In this document: positions 1-5,943 of the stretch, piece after piece | Position numbering within the stretch: the first letter of the stretch is position 1 | Layout of the letters: each line of letters begins with the position of its first letter | NCBI GenBank assembly: GCA_007129635.1 | Contig: SKVE01000130.1 | Coordinates: 1 to 6,314 of the forward strand | Source: Planctomycetaceae bacterium | Lineage (GTDB): Bacteria > Planctomycetota > Planctomycetia > Pirellulales > Pirellulaceae | Direction of reading: 5' to 3' | DNA: 6,314 nt | Made by a program: the position numbers and the translations under genes | The notes under the pieces: model-generated | What the model saw: only the letters and a program-made list of their open reading frames with translations | Database searches by the model: none | Told to the model about the DNA's origin: nothing

Positions 1-890
1 CAGCGGGTGTCCCGATCAGCAACCCAGTCGCCGGCATTTCGGTGGGGTTGGTCAAGGAGTCGGAGGATCGATGGGTCTTGCTGACCGATATCCTTGGCAG
101 CGAAGATCATTTTGGCGACATGGATTTCAAGATCGCGGGGACGCAGAACGGAATCACCGGAATCCAGTTGGATCTGAAGATCCGCGGGATCACCGAACCG
201 ATCATCCGAGCGACCCTGAAGCAGTCGCGAGAGGCTCGCATCGAGATCCTGCGCACGATGCTGACCACCATCTCGCGACCTCGCAAGGAGCTTTCCCCAT
301 TTGCGCCGCGTCTACTGCGGACCAAGATCGATCCGGAAAAGATCGGTGCCTTGATCGGCCCGGGTGGGAAGAACGTGCGGATGATCCAGGAAACGACCGG
401 AACGGTCATCGAAATCGAAGACGATGGCACCGTGACCGTCGCCAGTTCCGACGAGGCCAAGGCCAAGGCGGCCATGGCGCATATCGAGGCCTGTACGGCG
501 ACCGTCCAGGTCGGCCGGATCTACGATGGTCGTGTCTCCAGTGTCAAGGACTTCGGCGCGTTTGTGGAGATATTGCCCGGTCGAGATGGCCTGTGCCACA
601 TCAGCGAATTGTCCAACGGCTTCATCAGTCGAGTTTCCGATATCTGCAACGTTGGCGATGAACTGAAGGTGCTCGTGATCGGGATCGACGAACACGATCG
701 GGTCAAGCTCAGCCGTCGACGTGCCTTGGAGGAACTGGGGCTACCCGACGACCTGGCGCCGGCCGGCGACGACGAGGAGGGTGGCCGGGATCGGGAGCGG
801 GATCGGGATCGACCGCGACGCAGTGGCGGTGGCGGCGGTGGCGGCGGTGGCGGCGGCGGTGGCGGTGGCGGTGGACGCTCACGCCGCTAA
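1..890 (+). CDS. pnp: Polyribonucleotide nucleotidyltransferase (PNPase), C-terminal part, 5' truncated by window edge
   Basis: PNPase degrades RNA 3'->5' by phosphorolysis, giving nucleoside diphosphates, in the cytoplasm. The frame is open from the first full codon at nt 3, so the gene begins outside the window; 295 of an expected ~700 or more residues are visible. Fragment residues 1-100 are the end of the second RNase PH domain. They keep the residues matching E. coli D486, D492 and K494 (here D35, D41 and K43, in EDHFGDMDFK). A KH domain follows (about 105-165) with the RNA-binding GPGG loop at 119-122, then an S1 domain (about 168-240) starting VGRIYDGRVSSVKDFGAF. The remainder is a low-complexity tail: acidic DDEEGG, alternating Arg/Asp-Glu, then 17 consecutive glycines and RSRR. 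The tail is unlike that of the E. coli enzyme. The GTG at 42 is internal, not a start. Family identity is near certain. Confidence 0.97.
   Translation, partial: AGVPISNPVAGISVGLVKESEDRWVLLTDILGSEDHFGDMDFKIAGTQNGITGIQLDLKIRGITEPIIRATLKQSREARIEILRTMLTTISRPRKELSPFAPRLLRTKIDPEKIGALIGPGGKNVRMIQETTGTVIEIEDDGTVTVASSDEAKAKAAMAHIEACTATVQVGRIYDGRVSSVKDFGAFVEILPGRDGLCHISELSNGFISRVSDICNVGDELKVLVIGIDEHDRVKLSRRRALEELGLPDDLAPAGDDEEGGRDRERDRDRPRRSGGGGGGGGGGGGGGGGGRSRR
786..809 (+). repeat. Hexanucleotide tandem repeat in pnp tail
   Basis: Four consecutive 6-nt units, CGGGAT, CGGGAG, CGGGAT, CGGGAT, encode the alternating Arg-Asp/Glu stretch of the PNPase tail. The repeat stays in frame and lies just upstream of the glycine codon run, so the whole tail looks built by simple-repeat expansion. 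Confidence 0.8.
825..875 (+). repeat. Run of 17 glycine codons (GGC/GGT microsatellite) in pnp
   Basis: Seventeen uninterrupted GGN codons, all GGC or GGT except a final GGA, encode a poly-Gly stretch five codons before the pnp stop. As a near-perfect trinucleotide repeat it may vary in length by slippage; gain or loss of a unit would keep the frame. Glycine-rich tails on RNA-binding proteins often add flexible, weak RNA contacts, but a role here is inference. Confidence 0.9.
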
Positions 891-912
891 GTCGTGATAC
901 AGCAGCGAGCGT

Positions 913-932
913 GCTGGCATCACTCCGCCAGC
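913..932 (+). other. Small hairpin downstream of pnp
   Basis: GCTGGC (913-918) is perfectly complementary to GCCAGC (927-932) across an 8-nt loop, forming a 6-bp GC-rich stem 22 nt after the pnp stop. It may protect the mRNA 3' end or assist termination together with the stronger hairpin 10 nt downstream. The stem sequence resembles the core of the REP-like palindromes at 4366-4417, but with a different loop. Confidence 0.35.
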
Positions 933-941
933 GAACAGGCA

Positions 942-974
942 CTCGGTCACGCCCCATCGCAGGGCGTGACCGAG
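942..974 (+). terminator. Strong 13-bp hairpin, probable pnp terminator or 3' stabiliser
   Basis: CTCGGTCACGCCC (942-954) and GGGCGTGACCGAG (962-974) are exact reverse complements separated by a 7-nt loop. The stem lies 51 nt after the pnp stop and is followed by GCTTAACGAGG, not a T-run. It therefore lacks the U-tract of a classical intrinsic terminator. Termination without a U-tract, or a block to 3' exonucleases, are both plausible. The structure is clear; the function is inferred. Confidence 0.6.
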
Positions 975-1078
975 GCTTAACGAGGTTGGTGGCAGAGGGG
1001 CCGGAAGTTGTTCTTGGCAAACGAACGACCATGGTCTTTTTCTGATCCAGAGTCTGGTCGCCTGGTGCTTGTTGTCAT

Positions 1079-1084
1079 TACAAT
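1079..1084 (+). promoter_or_regulatory. Weak -10-like box upstream of the zinc-ribbon gene
   Basis: TACAAT matches the sigma70 -10 consensus at five of six positions and would start transcription about 27 nt before the ATG at 1118. The best -35 I can offer at 18-nt spacing is TGGTCG (1055-1060), which matches only three of six. The rest of 891-1117 holds two hairpins and nothing else I can identify. This is a tentative call. Confidence 0.3.
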
Positions 1085-1117
1085 AAGGTTTTCATCTTGA
1101 AACACCGGAGCGGCGCC

Positions 1118-2572
1118 ATGACCATCGCTTCCTGTCCGAAATGTGGAGAAACCGTACGAATTCCTCCGTCGGCGAGTCCACGAGCCAGTGTTCGCTGCCC
1201 CTTGTGCCAGGAAGAATTCCTCCTGGCCGAGGTGCTCGATTCGCTGCCTCCGATGCTCCAGATCACCGACGATCCCGATCAGGCAACCGATCGAGACGTT
1301 CTGGCGCAGTCCACGGGGGAATACGGCTTGGCACCCCTGGATGTCGAAACGGCCCCAAAGGCCGCCCCGGCGTTCAGCATTGATTCGTCCCGAGACGCAT
1401 CAGCAACCGCTCCCGCCACGGCGGCCAAGCGGCGAAAGGGGCCCGTACGTCCACAACGGAAAACAAAGAACCCCGCCGCCGAAGTGATCAAGATCGTGCT
1501 GGGCGGCATCGCCGGCCTGGTGATCGCTCAATTGCTGCTCTGGTGGATGCCCTGGCAAGATCTGCGGCGCGATCCGTTCGCCTTGGGCCCCAGCATCTCG
1601 AAGTTCGCTCCTTGGCTGGTCCCAGCCAAATTTCACGGCGGGCGAGACGTCGGTAGTCTGCCGACAGACGAGACGCCCTTCGCTCCCGCCGATATGCTGG
1701 ACAGCGGATTGCCTCAGCCCAAACTGGACCAGCCAATTCCGCAGGATCAGACGCCATCGCCCAGAAAACCGGTCGAGCAAGCCCCGGATGCCGAGCACCA
1801 AGCGTTCGACTCGGATGCCAACGAGGATCCGTTTTCCGCCGCAACGCTGGACCCATTCGACGCAACCGCCGAATTGCCATCGATCCCACCACCAACAGGA
1901 CTGGACGACGATCTGCTCACTTTGGAACCCGACATGGATTGGGGAGCCGATATCGAGACAGATCCCGACTTGGATATCCCGGTCGAGCCAACCGCCGACA
2001 ATGCACAGCCAGTACGTCACCTGGTATCCGCCCCGTTAGTCGCCACCGCCGATTTGATCGCAGCCCTGAAGCCGATTCAGCCGGAATTCGAGGCATTGTC
2101 GGTTGCTGGGACGGAAGAAGCAGTCATCCTGACGACTCGCAACTATACAAGATTTACCGAATTGGCAGAGAAGATCATCAAATTAGAGGACTTGGAGAAC
2201 CCCGTCCGGGACGAAGCGGCCGGATTATTGCTGTCCCTGGTCGAAAAACCGGACGTCATCCCGCGGCTCCGGCAAGCCGGCGAGGTCTGGTGGGGCGCAG
2301 GCAGCCGTCGCACGAACGATGGCATCCTGCTGGTAGGCAAAGTCCGGTCGATCGTTGCCCAGGACCCGCTTTATCGCACCGAACTGGAATTAGTCGATGG
2401 TAGCAGCGTCGCCAGTTATAGCGACAACGATCCATCAGAGCAGATTCTTTCAGGCGATCTCGTTCTTTTGGTGGGAGTGGTTGTCGAAGAACCTGCCGAT
2501 CATCTCTTGGGTTACTCGGGCGAGGACCAACAGGTCCTTTGGGCGCCACTCTTTCGGTCCATCCCCGAATAA
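1118..2572 (+). CDS. Zinc-ribbon, single-pass membrane protein of unknown function
   Basis: The gene encodes 484 residues. I recognise the architecture but no characterised function. Residues 6-30 form a CPKC-x17-CPLC zinc ribbon of the MJ0042/zinc-ribbon type. A basic stretch (about 100-118, KRRKGPVRPQRKTK) precedes one hydrophobic segment (about 123-144, VIKIVLGGIAGLVIAQLLLW). By the positive-inside rule the ribbon is cytoplasmic and the rest is outside the membrane. Residues about 160-305 are a Pro/Asp/Glu-rich linker with DPF at 237 and 245; another DPF is at 152, just after the membrane segment. Residues about 305-484 look like a folded domain of unknown type. I chose ATG 1118 because GGAG at 1107-1110 lies 7 nt upstream and the ribbon then starts at the N-terminus, as is common; an in-frame TTG at 1097 would add seven residues. 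The upstream hairpins and the downstream promoter suggest a single-gene unit. Zinc binding is inferred from the cysteines. Confidence 0.88.
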   Translation: MTIASCPKCGETVRIPPSASPRASVRCPLCQEEFLLAEVLDSLPPMLQITDDPDQATDRDVLAQSTGEYGLAPLDVETAPKAAPAFSIDSSRDASATAPATAAKRRKGPVRPQRKTKNPAAEVIKIVLGGIAGLVIAQLLLWWMPWQDLRRDPFALGPSISKFAPWLVPAKFHGGRDVGSLPTDETPFAPADMLDSGLPQPKLDQPIPQDQTPSPRKPVEQAPDAEHQAFDSDANEDPFSAATLDPFDATAELPSIPPPTGLDDDLLTLEPDMDWGADIETDPDLDIPVEPTADNAQPVRHLVSAPLVATADLIAALKPIQPEFEALSVAGTEEAVILTTRNYTRFTELAEKIIKLEDLENPVRDEAAGLLLSLVEKPDVIPRLRQAGEVWWGAGSRRTNDGILLVGKVRSIVAQDPLYRTELELVDGSSVASYSDNDPSEQILSGDLVLLVGVVVEEPADHLLGYSGEDQQVLWAPLFRSIPE

Positions 2573-2600
2573 ATCAAGATCATCGCTCCTGATGGAACGA

Positions 2601-2687
2601 ATTCGACCGACTCGTTACTCATTCGACCAGTTAATTTTTGACAGTCGACGCGTCGCCACTTACACTTAAGGTACGCGGTGGTCGAAT
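2601..2687 (+). promoter_or_regulatory. Possible operator array: three ATTCGACC boxes around a promoter
   Basis: ATTCGACC occurs at 2601-2608 and 2621-2628 in direct orientation, 20 bp apart (about two helical turns) and just upstream of the -35 box. The same word is inverted at 2680-2687 (GGTCGAAT), just downstream of the expected start of transcription. The second and third copies share nine bases (ATTCGACCA) and form a widely spaced inverted repeat spanning the promoter. This layout would suit a DNA-binding regulator acting by looping or occlusion. No regulator gene is visible, so the role is inference. Confidence 0.4.
2638..2666 (+). promoter_or_regulatory. Sigma70-type promoter for the beta-propeller gene
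   Basis: A perfect -35 TTGACA (2638-2643) is followed after exactly 17 nt by TACACT (2661-2666), a four-of-six -10. The AT-rich TTAATTTT just before the -35 could act as an UP-like element. Transcription would start near 2673. The spacer holds the perfect 10-bp palindrome CGACGCGTCG (2646-2655). No terminator is seen between the previous stop codon (2572) and this promoter. Confidence 0.6.
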
Positions 2688-2762
2688 AGACCGATGGAGC
2701 GCGTCGTGTTTTCGTTGCTGTTGCCTGGGAATCTTCCAGCCCATTCTTTGCGGATGATCGTT

Positions 2763-4340
2763 ATGTCCCTAAAAAACATCACCGTCCTTGCCTCTGGTCT
2801 GCTCGTCTGCTTGGGTTCCTCGTTATCGGCCCAATCTGGTGTCAACGGGTTGGTCAGCCCCACAGAAGCCCGTCGCTACGGTCTGGAGCCCGCCTGGTTT
2901 ACGCGTGTCGAACTCGATCAGGCTCGTGGACGAATCCTTAATCTGCGTTACTTTGTCAGTGCTACCAATCGGCGGACGCTGTACGAAGTCGCTTTTGGAG
3001 ACAGTCGCCGGATGTTCAGCGAACGAGATCTGGATCGATTGGGCGAACCGATGGGTCCCGAGGGTGCGCAGCGGGCGGCCAACGAATTCGCGTCTCAATT
3101 GAAACGTCTGGAGATCGAATCCGAGATCAAGTCGCACGAGGTACCCGAGATCACTTTGTACGTGACGACGGATCGGTCCTTGGTCCAAGCGATCGACGCC
3201 GAGACGGGGCGTACGTTGTGGGCTACGACGGTGGGGCGTCGTGATTTCCCCACCGAAGGTCCCGGCGTCAACGAAAAGTACGTCGCGGTCATCAATGGAA
3301 CTTCGCTGCACCTGCTGACGCGAGATACCGGCCAGATCGTTTGGGTGCGAACGACCCGAGGCGTGCCGGCGGCTTGCCCCGCCGTATCCGATCGGTTCGC
3401 GATTGTCCCGACTTGGACGGGCGACGTCGAATTGTACGAGTTGGAAGAACCCAGGAAACTGCCCAACAGTTTTAAATCCAATGGTCGGAGTATGGTGCGT
3501 CCCACGGTGACCCCCAACAGCATCATCTGGCCGACGGATCGAGGCATGTTGTATGTAGCCAGCAGCCAGCGACACTCGATTCGGTTCCGGTTGGAGGCCA
3601 GGGACGCCATCACAGCTCCCGCATCGGTCTTCGCACCCAGTCGCATTTTCGTGGCCTCGGTCGATGGCTATGTCTATTGCGTAGCGGAAAATATCCACTC
3701 CGAGATTTGGCGGTTTTCGACAGGGCAGAGCATCACCACAACGCCGGTACCCACTGGGGAATCATTGTATGTCGTGACGGACGACATGAACCTGTACTGC
3801 CTGGACCAAGAGACAGGCGGCCTGAAGTGGGTTGCGCCCTTCTTCAAGCGATTCATCGCGGCCAGCCCGACCCGTATTTACGGGATCGGCGCGACGGATC
3901 GGTTGGAGATCCTGGATGTGAATACAGGCGGCCGCATCGCCTCGATGAATGCGGGTAATCTGGATGTTTTCTATCCCAACTACCAATCCGACCGGATCAT
4001 CGTGGGAACGCGGACGGGGATCCTGCAAAGCTTACATGAGATCGGCCGAGAAATCCCCGCGCTGCACGTAGATCTCGCGGAAGCGCGCCCCGATAGCCAG
4101 CGTCCTGAAGTCCCGGAAGAAGGAGATCCCCAAGCGCCGACGAAACCTTCTCCGAAGCCTCCCGCCGATGATCGTGATCCCTTCGACGACGCGGCGGATC
4201 CCTTTGGTGACGCAGCGGATCCCTTCGGTGGTGCGGCGGATCCCTTCGGCGGGGGACAGGACCAGGCAGCCGATCCGTTTGGTGGCGGTGCCGGTGGTGC
4301 GGCGGACCCGTTCGGCGGCGGCGACGATCCGTTCCGATAG
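2763..4340 (+). CDS. Secreted PQQ/BamB-like beta-propeller protein with C-terminal DPF repeats
   Basis: The gene encodes 525 residues. Residues 1-23 look like a Sec signal peptide, with a lysine at 4, hydrophobic core ITVLASGLLVCLG and cleavage after LSA; Cys16 is not in a lipobox. Residues 24-125 have no recognised fold. From about 130 to 450 I count eight repeats of the type 'hydrophobic strand, Asp/Thr-Gly turn, strand ending in Trp', for example DAETGRTLW, TRDTGQIVW and DQETGGLKW. This fits the eight-bladed PQQ-like/BamB-like propeller fold. Such proteins usually act as periplasmic scaffolds; PQQ enzyme activity is not supported because no catalytic residues were recognised. The tail (472-525) carries seven DPF motifs. 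I chose ATG 2763 because it places the signal peptide at the N-terminus. In-frame ATGs at 2694 and 2754 are alternatives, and none has a good Shine-Dalgarno sequence. The N-terminal boundary is therefore uncertain, while the fold call is good. Confidence 0.85.
   Translation: MSLKNITVLASGLLVCLGSSLSAQSGVNGLVSPTEARRYGLEPAWFTRVELDQARGRILNLRYFVSATNRRTLYEVAFGDSRRMFSERDLDRLGEPMGPEGAQRAANEFASQLKRLEIESEIKSHEVPEITLYVTTDRSLVQAIDAETGRTLWATTVGRRDFPTEGPGVNEKYVAVINGTSLHLLTRDTGQIVWVRTTRGVPAACPAVSDRFAIVPTWTGDVELYELEEPRKLPNSFKSNGRSMVRPTVTPNSIIWPTDRGMLYVASSQRHSIRFRLEARDAITAPASVFAPSRIFVASVDGYVYCVAENIHSEIWRFSTGQSITTTPVPTGESLYVVTDDMNLYCLDQETGGLKWVAPFFKRFIAASPTRIYGIGATDRLEILDVNTGGRIASMNAGNLDVFYPNYQSDRIIVGTRTGILQSLHEIGREIPALHVDLAEARPDSQRPEVPEEGDPQAPTKPSPKPPADDRDPFDDAADPFGDAADPFGGAADPFGGGQDQAADPFGGGAGGAADPFGGGDDPFR
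4176..4337 (+). repeat. DPF(G)-repeat tail of the propeller protein
   Basis: Seven DPF tripeptides occur in 54 residues, separated by Ala/Gly/Asp linkers. The first units repeat at 21 nt (DPFGxAA; the alanine-pair codons start at 4191, 4212 and 4233) and are nearly identical in DNA, which points to recent tandem duplication. Later units are spaced less evenly and are glycine-rich. The tail is probably disordered. Short repeated DPF motifs suggest a multivalent binding segment, but no partner can be named from sequence. Confidence 0.85.
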
Positions 4341-4365
4341 GACCCCACAATGGTCCCGCCTGTTC

Positions 4366-4417
4366 GTAGTGCTGGCTTTCGCCAGTGTTTGTAGCACTGG
4401 CTTTCGCCAGTGTCTAC
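4366..4417 (+). repeat. Tandem REP-like palindromic repeat
   Basis: Two 23-nt copies (4366-4388 and 4391-4413, 2-nt gap) differ at two positions. Each is a hairpin with stem CTGGC/GCCAG around a TTTC loop. In the second copy the stem is a perfect 7 bp (CACTGGC/GCCAGTG) and extends by GTAG/CTAC (4391-4394 with 4414-4417) past one bulged T. It starts 26 nt after the propeller stop codon. It resembles intergenic palindromes dispersed in many bacterial genomes; whether it recurs elsewhere in this genome cannot be seen here. It may also serve as a terminator or mRNA stabiliser. Confidence 0.7.
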
Positions 4418-4421
4418 CAAA

Positions 4422-4435
4422 CCGCCTGAAGGCGG
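4422..4435 (+). terminator. Third hairpin (CCGCC-TGAA-GGCGG), possible part of a repeat/terminator cluster
   Basis: A perfect 5-bp GC stem with a TGAA tetraloop directly follows the tandem palindromes. A run of four T lies at 4447-4450, 11 nt further on and too far for a classical intrinsic terminator. The three hairpins in a row between two genes suggest a transcription boundary, but this is inference. Confidence 0.35.
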
Positions 4436-4494
4436 CACGACGAGCCGTTTTCTGGTCCAGGACCGTAACGCCCGCCGCAAGCATCCCGTCCGAC

Positions 4495-4524
4495 TTGCAT
4501 CTCGATTCGCTGGCAGCCTATACT
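4495..4524 (+). promoter_or_regulatory. Sigma70-like promoter for the oxidoreductase-RidA pair
   Basis: TTGCAT (4495-4500, four of six to TTGACA) and TATACT (4519-4524, five of six to TATAAT) are separated by 18 nt. Transcription would start near 4531, giving a leader of about 78 nt before the ATG at 4609. The upstream hairpin cluster and this promoter fit a separate transcription unit. Confidence 0.5.
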
Positions 4525-4548
4525 GGGCAATGTGCGTTTTATTGTGTT

Positions 4549-4577
4549 CGATCGCCCGACCGGTCGCATTGCGATCG
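4549..4577 (+). promoter_or_regulatory. Inverted repeats in the leader of the oxidoreductase gene
   Basis: CGATCGC (4549-4555) pairs perfectly with GCGATCG (4571-4577). The 15 nt between them contain a perfect 10-bp palindrome, CGACCGGTCG (4557-4566). The nested symmetry lies between the predicted transcription start and the Shine-Dalgarno site (AGGAG, 4597-4601). It could be an operator or an mRNA leader structure. It does not resemble a riboswitch class I know. Confidence 0.35.
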
Positions 4578-4608
4578 GACTGTTTTCTATTGACCCAGGA
4601 GCCAACTC

Positions 4609-5931
4609 ATGAAGCCTTCCAGCGTAGCGATCTCTCGTCGTCGATTCGTCCAGGGGACGGCCGCTTCGGTAGCACTCCCGCTTTTCCTTCCTCGACATGT
4701 GCTGGGCGACGACCACAACGCGTCGGCGAACGAGAAGATCCGCCTGGGCGCGATGGGGATCGGCAAAATGATGTACGGTTCGCACCTGCCCCACTTCCTT
4801 CGCACCGCAGAGGTTCAAGTCGTTGCGGTCTGCGAAGTCGATACGACTCGCCGCGAAGCCGGCAAGAAGCGAGTCGATGACACGTACGGAAACACGTCCT
4901 GCGCCGCCTATGTCGATTATCGCGAGATGCTGGATCGAGACGATATCGACGGAGTCGTGATCGCCACGCCCGACCATTGGCACGCCGGAATGATTCTGGA
5001 CGCCAGCGCAGCAGGCAAGGACATCTACTGCGAGAAGCCGCTGACCAATACGCTGCGCGAAGCCAAACTGGTGATGGATGCCGTCAAGAAGTCGGGCGTC
5101 ATCTTCCAGACCGGCAGCCAGCAGCGGTCGGACAATAACTTCCGTTATGCTTGCGAGTTGGTCCGGAACGGACGATTAGGCGAGATCAAGCAAGTCATGG
5201 TCAACGTCGGCGGACCGCCGCGACCGTGCAATCTGCCGGGCGAGGACATGGAGCCGGGCTTGGATTGGGACCGTTGGCTAGGCCCCGCTCCGATGCGCGA
5301 GTACAGCTCGGTGCTCAGCCCCCGCGGCATCCATAACCACTTCCCCTCGTGGCGTAATTTCATGGAGTATGGTGGTGGTGGGATGACCGACTGGGGCGCT
5401 CACCACTTCGATATCGCTCAGTGGGGGTTGGGCATGGACGAGTCGGGACCGGTGGAAATCGTCGGCCCCGAGAATCCGAAAGCGACCAACGGCGTAAAGT
5501 TCGTCTATGCCAACGGCGTCGAGATGATCCACGGTGGCCGTTCGGGGGTAACGTTCATCGGAACCGAAGGCGAATTGTTCGTCAATCGAGGCCAACTGGA
5601 AAGCACGCCTGAAGACATCATCAAACAACCCATCGACGACGACCAGATCCATCTGTACCGATCGCCTCGAGGCGGTCATGGTGGACATTGCCAGGACTGG
5701 GTGGACTGCATGATCAGCCGACAACAACCCAATTGCCCGATCGAGGTTGGTGCCAGAACCGTGGCCGTCTGCCATCTGGGCAACATCATGTACCTGCACC
5801 GCGAAGAACTGGGGGATGCCTCGCTGAAGTGGGATCCCGCCAAATGGGAGTTCGTGGGCAATGACGCGGCCAACCGCTGGCAGGATTACCCCTACGCTCG
5901 CCGTGAAGGCTACGAGTTGTCGATTGGATAA
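4609..5931 (+). CDS. Tat-exported Gfo/Idh/MocA-family oxidoreductase
   Basis: The gene encodes 440 residues. The family uses NAD(P) to oxidise or reduce sugars, inositols or their derivatives. The N-terminus has a twin-arginine signal (S9-RRRFV-Q15, then a hydrophobic stretch to about residue 32), so the folded, cofactor-loaded enzyme is probably exported. The Rossmann fold starts near residue 45 (IRLGAMGIGKMMYG). The signature EKP is at 142-144 (CEKPLTNTL), its lysine matching catalytic K97 of B. subtilis inositol dehydrogenase. GGGGMTDWGAHHFD supplies D261 and H265, with the same spacing as D172/H176 of that enzyme, so the catalytic triad appears intact. The start is well supported: AGGAG (4597-4601) lies 7 nt before the ATG, and the Tat motif is in place. 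The length fits the Tat-bearing subgroup common in planctomycetes. The substrate cannot be predicted. The next gene starts 12 nt downstream and is probably co-transcribed. Confidence 0.94.
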   Translation: MKPSSVAISRRRFVQGTAASVALPLFLPRHVLGDDHNASANEKIRLGAMGIGKMMYGSHLPHFLRTAEVQVVAVCEVDTTRREAGKKRVDDTYGNTSCAAYVDYREMLDRDDIDGVVIATPDHWHAGMILDASAAGKDIYCEKPLTNTLREAKLVMDAVKKSGVIFQTGSQQRSDNNFRYACELVRNGRLGEIKQVMVNVGGPPRPCNLPGEDMEPGLDWDRWLGPAPMREYSSVLSPRGIHNHFPSWRNFMEYGGGGMTDWGAHHFDIAQWGLGMDESGPVEIVGPENPKATNGVKFVYANGVEMIHGGRSGVTFIGTEGELFVNRGQLESTPEDIIKQPIDDDQIHLYRSPRGGHGGHCQDWVDCMISRQQPNCPIEVGARTVAVCHLGNIMYLHREELGDASLKWDPAKWEFVGNDAANRWQDYPYARREGYELSIG

Positions 5932-5943
5932 GGAAGCAGGACG

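Noticed and set aside
71..661. Open frame of 196 codons on the + strand in another frame of pnp
   Set aside because: It overlaps the conserved PNPase domains; its Arg/His/Asp-rich product is typical of an out-of-frame reading.
1097..1117. TTG start for the zinc-ribbon gene with AAGG upstream
   Set aside because: ATG 1118 has a better Shine-Dalgarno (GGAG, 7 nt) and places the zinc ribbon at the N-terminus. The TTG cannot be fully excluded.
1400..2020. Open frame of 206 codons on the - strand, with overlapping 135-codon frame
   Set aside because: Both mirror the low-complexity linker of the zinc-ribbon gene, which has a good start, cysteine motifs and a membrane segment.
2823..3698. Long open frame of 291 codons on the - strand
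   Set aside because: It lies entirely antisense to the propeller gene; the translation is Arg/Asp-rich with no recognisable domain, as expected from GC-rich codon structure.
4176..4337. CRISPR-like or minisatellite array
   Set aside because: The repeats are in frame inside a gene, have no unique spacers of constant length, and are explained by the DPF protein repeat.
4340..4356. GGACC/GGTCC hairpin immediately after the propeller stop
   Set aside because: Only five base pairs with a 7-nt loop and no T-run; too weak to call as a separate terminator.
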